Shown in pieces: positions 1 to 8,745 of a DNA stretch of 64,000 nt. Location: NCBI GenBank assembly GCA_024695935.1, contig JAILHH010000011.1, positions 1 to 64,000 on the forward strand, given 5' to 3'. The DNA is from Acetatifactor sp. GTDB lineage: Bacteria; Bacillota; Clostridia; Lachnospirales; Lachnospiraceae. The translations under genes were made by a program, and so were the position numbers. Positions within the stretch are counted from its first letter, which is position 1; the number at the start of each line of letters is the position of its first letter. The notes beneath the pieces were generated by a model. It saw only the letters and a program-made list of their open reading frames with translations. It was not told the origin of the DNA and did no database searches.

Positions 1-69
1 TGGACGCTGTCCATCATTTTTGTGAATTTAAGTTTGATTACATTGGAAATGTAATTAGGCGGTTATTAC

Positions 70-141
70 GGCTCCATGGTCAAGCGGTTAAGACATCGCC
101 CTTTCACGGCGGTAACACGGGTTCGATTCCCGTTGGAGTCA
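70..141 (+). tRNA. tRNA-Glu (anticodon TTC)
   Basis: A 72-nt cloverleaf is visible. The acceptor arm GGCTCCA pairs with TGGAGTC, with discriminator A at 141. The anticodon loop reads CTTTCAC with TTC in the centre, and the T arm contains GGTTCGATTCC. No CCA is encoded. It heads a two-tRNA cluster whose upstream part may lie outside the window; bases 1-69 show no gene. Confidence 0.95.
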
Positions 142-160
142 CTCGTTTTTATTTTGATAT

Positions 161-231
161 GGTGCGATAGCCAAGTGGTAAGGCCCCGGTCTGCAACACC
201 GTCATCGCCGGTTCAAATCCGGCTCGCACCT
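161..231 (+). tRNA. tRNA-Cys (anticodon GCA)
   Basis: A 71-nt cloverleaf is visible. Acceptor GGTGCGA pairs with TCGCACC, followed by discriminator T as expected for cysteine tRNA. The anticodon loop is CTGCAAC, with GCA in the centre. The T arm contains GGTTCAAATCC. It lies 19 nt after tRNA-Glu and the two are probably co-transcribed. It is the tRNA whose charging would be read by the proposed cysteine leader peptide at 16901-17020. Confidence 0.95.
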
Positions 232-238
232 CTTTTGA

Positions 239-271
239 AACTCTGAAATCTTAGATTTCAGAGTTTTTTTT
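239..271 (+). terminator. Intrinsic terminator of the tRNA cluster
   Basis: A perfect 12-bp stem (239-250 with 254-265) closes a 3-nt TTA loop and is followed by a run of T to 271. It lies 7 nt after tRNA-Cys and ends the tRNA transcript. Confidence 0.9.
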
Positions 272-364
272 ATGGATATCATTTTTTAATGTGGTCTTTT
301 TTTGAACATTTCTTGTTGTTTTTTGAATAAAAACATGAATATCTCTGAATTTTGTATAATCGGA

Positions 365-391
365 TAATTATATCACTCTTTTCGTCGATAA
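365..391 (+). promoter_or_regulatory. Sigma-28 (SigD/FliA)-type promoter for the flagellin gene
   Basis: TAAT at 365-368, exactly 15 nt, then GTCGATAA at 384-391 closely matches the Firmicutes sigma-D consensus TAAA-N15-GCCGATAA. It sits 36 nt upstream of the flagellin start, after the tRNA terminator. Late flagellar genes such as flagellin are normally read by this sigma factor. The assignment rests on motif match and position only. Confidence 0.65.
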
Positions 392-427
392 AAATAATGG
401 AGAATATTTATCGGAAAGGAGGAAAGT

Positions 428-2398
428 ATGGTTATACAACACAATTTGACAGCATTCAATGCCAACAGAATGCTGGGGCTGACCAACATGAAAAAGACCG
501 GTTCCACTGAAAAACTTTCCTCCGGCTATAAGATAAACAGGGCCGCAGATGATGCGGCAGGACTCTCCATATCTGAAAAAATGCGTAGGCAGATAAGAGG
601 TCTTAATCAGGCTGCACAAAACATACAGGATGGCGTAAGCTACTGTCAGGTTGCGGATGGAGCATTAAATGAGATACATGATATGCTGCATCGCATGGAA
701 GAACTGGCGGTGCATGCGGCTAATGGAACAAATACAGATGATGACAGGTCCTATCTTGACGCAGAATATCAACGTTTAAAGGATGAGATGAACAGGATTT
801 TTACCACAACAACCTTTAACGAGAAATATATCTGGGATGCAAATGAAAGAGAGATCATCGGATATGAGAGTAAGGTTGCCGTTACCAGAAGCGGTGACGC
901 AAAAAGTTATGACATAACGCTTGATAATTATGATAAATTGCCTTTGGGCGGAATCAGAGTATCAGCAGATGTTAATAATGGTATTACTCTGTCATGGACA
1001 GACTATAACGGTGTCGATCACACTCTTAATCCCGTATCCTGGGAGACACTAGAAAATAACAATTATTCGTTTAATATGGCAGATTATTTTGGAGGGCCAA
1101 CCGGTTCAAACAGTGACCTTTATACATCACAAGGCAATCCAATATTTGATCATACACTTTCATTTAACCCTATTGAAGCTGCATCAATCCAGGATATTGT
1201 TGATTCCATAAATAACAGATCCATATCCATAAGTACGGCTTCGTATATGTCTGCAGCTTTTGAGGGTACTTCATCCACATCAGGATTATCTGTTTCTTCA
1301 TCTATTAATTATTCTGCGGCATATGCATCCAGAAAAGGAAGTGCTGCGGGATACGATTTTGACGGAGCAAATGACAATTTTGCGGAACCTGTTTTAACCG
1401 GAAATTCCAATTTGTCGACGTTTCCTGCTCCTGCAGATGTGGAAGCTGCTAAAACCGATACAACAGGCTGGAAATTTGATTTCTATATGGAAGGAATCGG
1501 AAATGTTACTGCCTCATCAACAGGTATATCTTACTCATCATCCGACAGAGATGACGATGACCTTGGCCGATGGTGGTCATGGTATGAGAATCCTACAACT
1601 CATGAGAGGTTCAAATCAGGAATAGGTTACAGTGCCTCCGGAGACATGGCAGGATTGATGTCGACATTAATAGGGGATAAGGGACTTTTGTCTAAGACTC
1701 CTTCAAGCGGGGAAGCAGGAAAAAATGACAGTTTGGGCAGCATCTCGATCAATTTTTCAATTACTTCTGCGAACAATTATTCATATGGGCGAGGATTGTC
1801 ATCTAATTCTATTGGATCCATGAGCATTTCCTTTAATGTATCCCAAAGTGACACACAGGAGTCTGTTCTAAATAAAATAAAAGATGCCTTAAACGAAAAC
1901 ACGATCGTAGATTTTTATAAAACAGGAAGCACAAATGACTCTGTTTATATGTATTATATTTCACCGACTTCAAAGCTTATCAATGCACCTGTATATGGAG
2001 GGGTTTGCAATGTCCCGATACAGGCAGGAACAGAGCCCGGGAAATACATAGATATTACTTACGATGCACTCGGGATCCATCAACTGGGGTTGGCTGATTC
2101 AGAGATATCCAGCGTTTTGCTTGCGGAAAATGCCATAAATGAAGTAAAGGATGCACTTGTAATAGTGAGTGAAGAGAGATCTGTCTTCGGCGCATATATA
2201 AACAGACTTGAGCATGCATATAATATAGACAGAAATACAGAGGAGAATACTCAGGCATCCGAATCAAAGATAAGAGATACTGATATGGCAAAGGAAATGG
2301 TAGCTTATTCCATAGCTAATATTTTAAATCAGGCGGGGCAGACCATGCTTGCAAATGCAAATCAGTCAGCTGACGGTGTGCTTGCATTGCTTCAATGA
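428..2398 (+). CDS. fliC: Flagellin with long hypervariable central region
   Basis: This 656-aa protein is a flagellin, the subunit of the flagellar filament. The conserved N-terminal D0/D1 region (residues 1 to about 140) includes the segment SSGYKINRAADDAAGLSISE. The C-terminal D1/D0 helix (about 570-656) ends with NANQSADGVLALLQ. Between them lie about 420 residues rich in Ser, Asn and Tyr that resemble no domain I can name. Common flagellins are 270-500 aa, so this is a long, surface-variable type. The Shine-Dalgarno AAAGGAGG at 416-423 fixes the ATG at 428, and a sigma-28-like promoter lies just upstream. No other flagellar structural gene is in the window, so the gene is orphaned from its assembly operon. 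Its only motility-related neighbour is the chemoreceptor downstream. Confidence 0.93.
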   Translation: MVIQHNLTAFNANRMLGLTNMKKTGSTEKLSSGYKINRAADDAAGLSISEKMRRQIRGLNQAAQNIQDGVSYCQVADGALNEIHDMLHRMEELAVHAANGTNTDDDRSYLDAEYQRLKDEMNRIFTTTTFNEKYIWDANEREIIGYESKVAVTRSGDAKSYDITLDNYDKLPLGGIRVSADVNNGITLSWTDYNGVDHTLNPVSWETLENNNYSFNMADYFGGPTGSNSDLYTSQGNPIFDHTLSFNPIEAASIQDIVDSINNRSISISTASYMSAAFEGTSSTSGLSVSSSINYSAAYASRKGSAAGYDFDGANDNFAEPVLTGNSNLSTFPAPADVEAAKTDTTGWKFDFYMEGIGNVTASSTGISYSSSDRDDDDLGRWWSWYENPTTHERFKSGIGYSASGDMAGLMSTLIGDKGLLSKTPSSGEAGKNDSLGSISINFSITSANNYSYGRGLSSNSIGSMSISFNVSQSDTQESVLNKIKDALNENTIVDFYKTGSTNDSVYMYYISPTSKLINAPVYGGVCNVPIQAGTEPGKYIDITYDALGIHQLGLADSEISSVLLAENAINEVKDALVIVSEERSVFGAYINRLEHAYNIDRNTEENTQASESKIRDTDMAKEMVAYSIANILNQAGQTMLANANQSADGVLALLQ

Positions 2399-2509
2399 CT
2401 TATTCCCGTAGGGGGAACATTTACACGTATATTGAAAAAAATATAAAAAATGTGATTTAATATATTTCTCATGTGTTTTACCTAATAGAGGGAACGGAGG
2501 ATTGGCAGA

Positions 2510-2596
2510 ATGGATTCAGAAAGGTACAGCTCCTGCGTAAAAATCATATGTTTTTGCGTAATTTTGATTCTTAATTCATGGGGATTCAGGATGTAA
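2510..2596 (+). CDS. Possible 28-aa hydrophobic small protein
   Basis: A short reading frame with ATG at 2510 has CGGAGG at 2495-2500, nine bases upstream, which is good ribosome-binding spacing. The product would have a polar start followed by a hydrophobic stretch (about residues 10-24, including KIICFCVILIL) of the kind seen in single-pass membrane peptides. It lies alone between flagellin and the chemoreceptor. Nothing identifies a function, and a frame this short can occur by chance. Confidence 0.3.
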   Translation: MDSERYSSCVKIICFCVILILNSWGFRM

Positions 2597-2630
2597 AATA
2601 AAAATGAAATATCATATTTTTATGGAACAT

Positions 2631-2665
2631 TTTTACGAAATGAGCGGATACGTTTTTTCGTAAAA
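2631..2665 (+). other. Inverted repeat upstream of the chemoreceptor ribosome site
   Basis: TTTTACGAAA at 2631-2640 is the exact reverse complement of TTTCGTAAAA at 2656-2665, with a 15-nt loop. It ends 5 nt before the Shine-Dalgarno of the chemoreceptor gene. No T run follows, so it is not a normal terminator. It could be an operator or an RNA hairpin that affects translation. Confidence 0.4.
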
Positions 2666-2685
2666 AATCAGGAGAGGTAGTGCAC

Positions 2686-4404
2686 ATGAAGAGAAAACAC
2701 GTTAGATCACTTAGTTTGCTTTGGAAGATCCTGATCCCTGCAACCGCACTTATCATTTTGGTTGCTTTGGCGATAGGAGTTGCATCCTATAATTTTGCCA
2801 GCAAGATAATGATAGAGTTAGGAATGGAGGAATCCTATACCACAGGAAAGGTTGCAAGGTCTGTTGTAAACACTGACTTGTTAGTAGGATTAAAGCCCGG
2901 TGATGAGGATACCGAGAATTACAAAGAAGTAAGAGAGGCGTTGACACAGGTCAGAGAAGAGTGTGGAATATATTTTCTTTATACTTTGTACAGAGAGAAC
3001 AATACTCTTTACTACCAGGTAGATACGGATACGGTTAACCAATGTGCAATAGGCGAGGAGTTTGAAGTTTCTTATGAGGAACTGGCACCGGTGTTTGATG
3101 GCGTTGAGATGACCGATGATTATATTTATACAGATGATGGTGATTATACGATCTCAACATATCTGCCGCTGTACAATAACGGCGAGATAGTGGCAATACT
3201 TGCAGCAGATTATGACGCATCGGAAATAGTAAATAATCTTCAGTCGCTTCTCTTCAGAGTTGCAAGTATCACGGGAATTTGCCTAATCATCTCCATAGCG
3301 ATAATGTTTATCATCGTAAAGAGAATAATCAGTGCTCTGGTAAAGGTTGACGACAAACTGTATGATCTAGCAAAAAATGACGGTGATCTGACTCAGAAAC
3401 TGGATGTACATACAGGTGATGAACTTGAAAATATAGCCAATAATGTAAATGACCTGCTGGAATTCATTCGCGGAATCATCATAAACATCAGTGGAAACTC
3501 AAAAGAACTGAATGATGCTTCAGAAAATATATCAAAGCAGCTTGATGACTGTGAAGGAAATGTCATGAGCATGTCTGCCGTAAATGAGCAGATGAGCGCA
3601 TCCATGAGAGAGACCAGTGAATCCATCAATCATCTGAACGAAGACTTCACTGAGATCTTTGAAGGCCTGGAACATATTTCCGAATCTGCTTTAAAGAGCA
3701 GCGAAAATACTTCCGAAAAGACTATCAAGGCTGAAGCAATCAATAAGCAGGCAGAGGAAACAAGAAGTACTGCTGTGATGAAGGCAAAGGAACTTGCTGA
3801 GGAGCTTTCCGACAAGGTTGAAAAGAGTAAAGCGGTTGAGCAGATCTCAACTCTTACTGGTGATATCATCGGTATCACATCTCAGACTAACCTCTTGGCG
3901 CTGAATGCTTCTATTGAGGCCGCAAGAGCAGGAGAAGCCGGACGCGGATTTGCGGTAGTTGCAGACGAGATCGGAAAACTGGCAGGAAGTTCTGCAGAGA
4001 CAGCCGGTCAGATCCAAAAGATTTCATCCGATGTGGTCAATGCGGTTAGCGAACTTGCTGAGAAGGCAAATGAGATGCTGGAATTCCTCGAGAAGATAAC
4101 GGTTGAAGGATATGATTCGCTGCTTCAGACCAGCAAAGATTATCACGATGACGTATCAGCGATCGATGAACTTCTAAGGAATTTCTCCTTGGAGAGCGAA
4201 GAGCTTCACAACAAGATGAACAGAGTAAAATCTGTTGTATCTGATATTGACAAGATCGTTGACGAAAATGCATCGGGAATCAATTCACTGGCAGAGACAG
4301 CTTCAGATATAGCATCAATTGTCGGTGATATCGGCCAGATCGCAAAGGAGAATAAAGATATCGCCGGAAAACTTGAAGGCGAAGTCAATAAGTTCAAGAT
4401 TTAG
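2686..4404 (+). CDS. Methyl-accepting chemotaxis protein
   Basis: This transmembrane chemoreceptor (572 aa) passes ligand signals to the CheA/CheW array. An N-terminal membrane segment (about 12-37) is followed by an extracytoplasmic sensor of about 150 residues, a second membrane helix near 190-212, a HAMP-like region, and the cytoplasmic coiled-coil signalling domain. The conserved hairpin tip contains [18 protein letters not shown] and [15 protein letters not shown]. The sensor fold is Cache-like by size, but I cannot name its ligand. The start chosen is ATG 2686, because GGAGAGG at 2671-2677 lies 8 nt before it but only 2 nt before the alternative GTG at 2680. Co-location with flagellin fits a motility role, though the two genes are 280 bp apart and probably separately transcribed. 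Confidence 0.93.
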   Translation: MKRKHVRSLSLLWKILIPATALIILVALAIGVASYNFASKIMIELGMEESYTTGKVARSVVNTDLLVGLKPGDEDTENYKEVREALTQVREECGIYFLYTLYRENNTLYYQVDTDTVNQCAIGEEFEVSYEELAPVFDGVEMTDDYIYTDDGDYTISTYLPLYNNGEIVAILAADYDASEIVNNLQSLLFRVASITGICLIISIAIMFIIVKRIISALVKVDDKLYDLAKNDGDLTQKLDVHTGDELENIANNVNDLLEFIRGIIINISGNSKELNDASENISKQLDDCEGNVMSMSAVNEQMSASMRETSESINHLNEDFTEIFEGLEHISESALKSSENTSEKTIKAEAINKQAEETRSTAVMKAKELAEELSDKVEKSKAVEQISTLTGDIIGITSQTNLLALNASIEAARAGEAGRGFAVVADEIGKLAGSSAETAGQIQKISSDVVNAVSELAEKANEMLEFLEKITVEGYDSLLQTSKDYHDDVSAIDELLRNFSLESEELHNKMNRVKSVVSDIDKIVDENASGINSLAETASDIASIVGDIGQIAKENKDIAGKLEGEVNKFKI

Positions 4405-4415
4405 TTTATATAATA

Positions 4416-4442
4416 AAAAGGCCTGCTTGGCAGGCCTTTTTT
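4416..4442. terminator. Bidirectional terminator between the chemoreceptor and xpaC genes
   Basis: GGCCTGC at 4420-4426 pairs with GCAGGCC at 4430-4436 around a TTG loop. The stem is preceded by an A run and followed by a T run. It lies between convergent genes and can end both transcripts. Confidence 0.9.
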
Positions 4443-4474
4443 CAGTGCAATACATAGCACAAACATATGCTCAT

Positions 4475-5662
4475 TTATTTCACAAATGTGGGAGAGAGTT
4501 CTTTGGCTTCTTCGCTGATACCGTCGATTGTAAAGACACTGTTTAAGGTGGCTATATCCGCGCTTACATCAAAGGCCTCTGCCTCAAAGAGTTTATCGAG
4601 CTGATTTTCAAAAGCTACGATCATGGAATCCATGTTATCTTCGATGGATTTTTTTGTCTCATCGATATTGGTTCCCTTTACACCGTCCATATCGATTGTA
4701 GCATAGGTATTTAAAAGCTTTTGGCAGGTGGGAAGGTAATAATCCATAAACCTGCTGAGCATCTTTTTCTTTTCGGGCTTTTTCTCTGCGATCTCAAAGA
4801 TCTTCGCGCTGATGTTTTCAAGCTTGTTGATCTTTGCGGTCATTTCTTCTCCGGGGATCGCTTCGTTTACTTCATGAAGCTCGCGGAGTATTCGCTGATA
4901 TTCTGTCTCGTTACTTGCTTCCTGTTTCTTGAATCCATCCACCACTTCAGTCTCAGCAACGGGTCTTTCGGGAAGAGGACCTCTGATCACGAGAGTGTCG
5001 GTGGCTTTGTCGATAAAAGCAGATGATCCGAAGAGATTGTGGGAGATGGCATCCTCCAGGATCTTGATCAATTTGCTTTTTTCAAGCCCTGTGATCTGCT
5101 GGAGAAGGGAAATGGAAATATTGTCCTTGTCTCCGATCACGGTGAGGATGTTTTTTTGCTCCTCGGTGTATTTCTTGATATTTCTGCCGATTTTAATGAG
5201 GAACAGACCGCCAAAACCATAAAACAGGGGATATACGATATTGTTCATAAAACTGTAAGTGTTTTCCCAGTACCATTCCTCACCCATCCATTGAAATTCA
5301 TCAAGTATGGTTGTTCCTGCTGCAAGAGCTAAAATTCCTCCTATTATAAAGGCTGCATACATTCCGACTTTCCTGAGTGTAAAAATACTTGTCTGGCGGG
5401 AATCTTCCTTTGCCCTTTCTTCCTTGGATAGAGGTACTTTGAAATTATTGTCCTTATCAAATTCGAGATTCGGGAAATCTTCAAGCTTTGTTGCGCGTTT
5501 CCTTCGCTGTTCTCTGTCCTGCTTTTCAATCCTTGATTCCACCAGTTTTAAAATGGTGAGGATCACTCCTATGGGCGGATATATGCAAAGTGCCACGATA
5601 GGAATGGCCCAACTCATATGGGCAAATTTATAATTGTTTTTGTCTTTTTTATTGTCGCTCAT
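4475..5662 (-). CDS. XpaC-family membrane protein
   Basis: This 395-aa protein has three hydrophobic segments in its N-terminal half (about residues 16-41, 98-120 and 141-159) separated by charged stretches. The C-terminal domain (about 245-360) is helical and charged, with KKKMLSRFMDYYLPTCQKLL. That segment is typical of the family named after Bacillus XpaC, the 5-bromo-4-chloroindolyl phosphate hydrolysis protein. Members often lie beside tellurite-resistance TelA-like genes, but none is seen here. The biochemical role of the family is not settled. The start has an AGGAG site close upstream. The sir2 gene lies 14 nt upstream on the same strand, so the two probably form one transcript. Confidence 0.75.
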   Translation of the reverse strand: MSDNKKDKNNYKFAHMSWAIPIVALCIYPPIGVILTILKLVESRIEKQDREQRRKRATKLEDFPNLEFDKDNNFKVPLSKEERAKEDSRQTSIFTLRKVGMYAAFIIGGILALAAGTTILDEFQWMGEEWYWENTYSFMNNIVYPLFYGFGGLFLIKIGRNIKKYTEEQKNILTVIGDKDNISISLLQQITGLEKSKLIKILEDAISHNLFGSSAFIDKATDTLVIRGPLPERPVAETEVVDGFKKQEASNETEYQRILRELHEVNEAIPGEEMTAKINKLENISAKIFEIAEKKPEKKKMLSRFMDYYLPTCQKLLNTYATIDMDGVKGTNIDETKKSIEDNMDSMIVAFENQLDKLFEAEAFDVSADIATLNSVFTIDGISEEAKELSPTFVK

Positions 5663-5676
5663 ATAAACTCCTGTGC

Positions 5677-6396
5677 TTAAATATTACTGAATACCTGACC
5701 GATAGGGGCCTCGATCACAAGGTCTGCATATTTATCCCTCGGGGTTGGAGCTTTGTTGATCACAACAAGCTTTTCTCCGCGGAAATAGTCGATAAGGCCA
5801 GCGGCCGGGTAGACTGCGAGGCTTGTGCCACCGATGATCAGAACCTGGGCATTGCTTATATATCTGACAGCATCCGTTAATGTCTGTTCGTTCAGACCCT
5901 CTTCATACAATACCACATCGGGCTTTACTGCGCCACCGCATTTAGGACAAACAGGTATTTTTTCAGAGTTTTTTATAAAATCAACATCATAAAAAGCTCC
6001 GCATTCTTCGCAATAATTTCTAAGTACCGATCCGTGAAGCTCCAGTACGACTTTGCTTCCTGCTTTTTGATGGAGACCATCAATGTTTTGAGTGATTACC
6101 GCCCTTAGTTTTCCTTTCTTTTCGAGTTCCGCAAGTTTATAATGTGCGGCATTGGGCTCCACATCCGTAAACAGCATTTTGTTCTTATAAAATCTAAAGA
6201 ATTCTTCCTTATTTCGCATGTAAAAAGTATGGCTGAGTATGGTTTCGGGAGGATAGTCATATTGCTGGTTATAAAGTCCGTCCACGCTCCTAAAGTCCGG
6301 GATACCGCTTTCCGTTGACACGCCTGCTCCGCCAAAAAAGACAATGTTGTCATATTTTTCGACTATAGATTTTAATTCTTCAATCTTTGAATCCAT
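5677..6396 (-). CDS. cobB: Sir2-family NAD-dependent protein deacylase
   Basis: This sirtuin (239 aa) removes acyl groups from lysine side chains using NAD+. Visible motifs are the nucleotide-binding GAGVSTESGIPDFRS, the catalytic stretch TQNIDGLHQKAG followed by HGS, the zinc-binding pairs CEEC and CPKC, and GGTSLAVYPAAG near the end. The start at 6396 (MDSKIEEL) is preferred over an upstream frame extension because AAGGGGG lies directly upstream and the extension has no family resemblance. It is the first gene of a two-gene unit with the XpaC-family gene. Confidence 0.92.
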   Translation of the reverse strand: MDSKIEELKSIVEKYDNIVFFGGAGVSTESGIPDFRSVDGLYNQQYDYPPETILSHTFYMRNKEEFFRFYKNKMLFTDVEPNAAHYKLAELEKKGKLRAVITQNIDGLHQKAGSKVVLELHGSVLRNYCEECGAFYDVDFIKNSEKIPVCPKCGGAVKPDVVLYEEGLNEQTLTDAVRYISNAQVLIIGGTSLAVYPAAGLIDYFRGEKLVVINKAPTPRDKYADLVIEAPIGQVFSNI

Positions 6397-6463
6397 AAAA
6401 ACCCCCTTGATGTTTTTCGGTTTGTCTATGACAATATAAAAACTGATAATGTTATTGTACCAC

Positions 6464-6498
6464 AAAAAAGCCCACAGAATTAATTCTGTGAGCTTTTT
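6464..6498 (-). terminator. Terminator of the GH18 gene
   Basis: CACAGAAT and ATTCTGTG form an uninterrupted core. It is extended by AAAAAGC/GCTTTTT after one mismatch. Read on the minus strand it follows the chitinase stop codon and ends in a T run, insulating it from cobB downstream. Confidence 0.85.
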
Positions 6499-6514
6499 GA
6501 GAATATTTTAATCT

Positions 6515-8230
6515 TTAGTTTATTATTTCCATCTTCCACTGCTGGTTTGCATTGCCAAGATAATCCCATTGGTGGACATTTCCGCCGGCATGTGTGTACC
6601 AGCCTTCGGCATCAAGGCATTTGCCGCTGAATTTAGATGTGATATAAACATATCCGTTTCCTGCGTCATTGATATACCATTTTTGATTGTCGGTTCCGGC
6701 ATTATCCCAGATCTGGATATTTCCGCCATTTTCATTTGACCACTCTGCAACATCAAAGCTTTTGCCGTGCATTATGCTCAGGATAGAATAGGTGCCGTCG
6801 GGATTGGCATTTAGCTCAAAGCCCTGTGCTACGGTTCCGTTTATGGTCCACTGCTGTACGTTGGCACCGTTTGCTGTGCTTGCACCATCGATATCAAGGG
6901 CGAGTCCGCTGTTTCTGTTCACGAATCTGTATTGTGCCTTGATTACTTTTATGGAAGAGACTTTGTCATTAAAATCAGATCCGATCCACGAAGTGTTTCC
7001 TGTGACAACCTTTGTTGCTCCGGAGAAATTATCATCCGCATAGAGGATCACTTTATAGCCAAGAGGCACTTTGATGGATGAGAGATCGTCGTTTTTGAAT
7101 CCCTTTGCTGTGAGGGATGACAGATTGTAATCTCCAAGTCCGAGGGAAGCACTGCGTCCGCCGTAGTTGATATCCTGGTAAATATAGATATCTCCCGTAG
7201 CGGTATTTCCTCCGCCGTTACCACCGCCGTTATTTCCGCCATTGTTACCGCCACCGTTGTTAAGACCGGAGGACATGGTATTTTTGATGATGGAGAGGAG
7301 CGAATATTGACCAAAGGAATCCTGCGCAAGTTCCCACATCATGATACCGCCGTAGTTTTTCGCATATTCGGCTTTGGCCTGAATGGTGGCGGCACCGTTG
7401 TAGGCTATTCCGTTATAATAGTCTGAGTTTGCTGCGCCGGGATTCATGGATATGATCTGCGAATATGTGTAGGCTGTTCCTGTAGAGTCATAACCGTAAA
7501 AAGGAACTCCGATGACAAGTCTGTCATTACTTACACCTCTCTGGGAGTAGTAATTTATGTTGTCATAAACCTGACTCCAGGGAGCAACATCACCACCATT
7601 TTGACTGTAATCGTAGGTCATGAGATTTAAAAAATCAAAGTAATTGTAGGTGCTGTTTGCTATGGAACCTGTAAACCAGGGAGAAACGGCCATGGTGAGG
7701 AGCTTTCCGTTTGATTTTAATCTTCCGGAGAGTTCTGATATAAATGCATCGTAGTTTGCCCAGATATCTGCATCCCCGAGTTCGATATCGATGTCAACGC
7801 CGTCCAGGTTGTAAGTGTTAACATAGTTCATAATCTGGTTTACGATGGAGCTTCTCTTGGCGGCAGTGGTGAATGCACCGTCATTTGTAAAGCCGCCCCA
7901 TCCACCCAAAGCTATAATGGCTTTGACGTTGTTTGCATGGCATTTGTTTACTATGTTTGTGATGTCGGAGGAATTGAATCCGAGATTTACTGATCCGTTT
8001 GCATAAGTCATAAATGACAGATTACAGTGGGTCAGTGCCGAAAAATCGATGGAGTCTATGGCATAAGTTCTGTAGGAGGGTAAGTAGCCCACAACTCTTC
8101 TGCCTGCTGTCTCCGTAGGATAGGATGCTGCCTGAGATGGCGTGCCTGTAAAAGAGCAGACGCCTCCCAGTACAAGGCTGAGTGCCAACGCCCCCGAAAG
8201 CACAGCCTTTTTGATTTTTTTTAAATTCAT
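6515..8230 (-). CDS. Secreted GH18 chitinase-like enzyme with ricin-type lectin domain
   Basis: This secreted glycoside hydrolase (571 aa) should hydrolyse chitin-type or related N-acetylglucosamine glycans outside the cell. A signal peptide (about 1-34) leads to the GH18 barrel (about 42-320). The active-site motif DGVDIDIE is at residues 143-150, with Glu150 as expected acid/base, and MTYDYSQN and MMWELAQD mark other conserved strands. A Gly/Asn linker (about 324-345) joins a beta/gamma-crystallin-like module (about 350-435, YQDINYGG and YADDNFSG repeats). A ricin-type beta-trefoil lectin domain (436-571) with QQW/QKW repeats closes the protein. No surface anchor is visible, so it is probably released. 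AAGGGG precedes the ATG. Sugar specificity cannot be read from the sequence. Confidence 0.9.
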   Translation of the reverse strand: MNLKKIKKAVLSGALALSLVLGGVCSFTGTPSQAASYPTETAGRRVVGYLPSYRTYAIDSIDFSALTHCNLSFMTYANGSVNLGFNSSDITNIVNKCHANNVKAIIALGGWGGFTNDGAFTTAAKRSSIVNQIMNYVNTYNLDGVDIDIELGDADIWANYDAFISELSGRLKSNGKLLTMAVSPWFTGSIANSTYNYFDFLNLMTYDYSQNGGDVAPWSQVYDNINYYSQRGVSNDRLVIGVPFYGYDSTGTAYTYSQIISMNPGAANSDYYNGIAYNGAATIQAKAEYAKNYGGIMMWELAQDSFGQYSLLSIIKNTMSSGLNNGGGNNGGNNGGGNGGGNTATGDIYIYQDINYGGRSASLGLGDYNLSSLTAKGFKNDDLSSIKVPLGYKVILYADDNFSGATKVVTGNTSWIGSDFNDKVSSIKVIKAQYRFVNRNSGLALDIDGASTANGANVQQWTINGTVAQGFELNANPDGTYSILSIMHGKSFDVAEWSNENGGNIQIWDNAGTDNQKWYINDAGNGYVYITSKFSGKCLDAEGWYTHAGGNVHQWDYLGNANQQWKMEIIN

Positions 8231-8399
8231 TTGGTAACCCCTTTCTGCACGATTTGTGCTATCATTATTCTATACCCAAGGTTCATTATAAATTATTTAC
8301 ACGAAAAACAAATTGTAAAATTTTGTCCAATTTGACACAGACGGATTTTTAGTTTAAGTTTTTTCAAAATAAAAGGTCTTAAAACGGCGAGGAGTTCAT

Positions 8400-8579
8400 A
8401 TGGATATAAATGTTGGCGACAGAGTCAAAATGAAAAAACAGCACCCTTGTGGAAGCAAGGAGTGGGAAGTTTTGAGGATCGGGGCGGATTTCAGGTTAAA
8501 GTGTTCAGGCTGCGGACATCAGATCATGATCCCAAGGCCTCAGCTTGAAAAAAATGTAAAGGAGATCGTAAAACTTTAA
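8400..8579 (+). CDS. DUF951-family small zinc-ribbon-like protein
   Basis: A 59-aa protein begins MDINVGDRVKMKKQHPCG and contains CSGCGHQIMIPR. This is the pattern of the DUF951 family, found next to replication and translation genes in many Firmicutes (Bacillus YyzM is a member). The Cys residues at 17, 35 and 38 suggest a metal or nucleic-acid-binding ribbon, but no function is established. GGCGAGGAG upstream serves as the ribosome site. It is transcribed away from the chitinase gene and stands alone before the GH43 gene. Confidence 0.85.
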   Translation: MDINVGDRVKMKKQHPCGSKEWEVLRIGADFRLKCSGCGHQIMIPRPQLEKNVKEIVKL

Positions 8580-8659
8580 GCGGTCATTACCGGATTTGGC
8601 GGTAGAGCAGCACCGGCACTTAAATGCAAAATTTTACAAAAAAAAGGCAAACCCTTCTA

Positions 8660-8689
8660 TTAACATATTTGAAAGCAAAAATCTATAAT
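8660..8689 (+). promoter_or_regulatory. Probable sigma-A promoter of the GH43 gene
   Basis: TTAACA at 8660-8665, an 18-nt spacer and TATAAT at 8684-8689 lie about 57 nt before the GH43 start. The -10 is perfect and the -35 matches five of six bases. Confidence 0.5.
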
Positions 8690-8745
8690 GTACAAAGACG
8701 GAATTTTTTTAGGCGGGAAAACAAATATGTTTTATGGAGGAAGTT

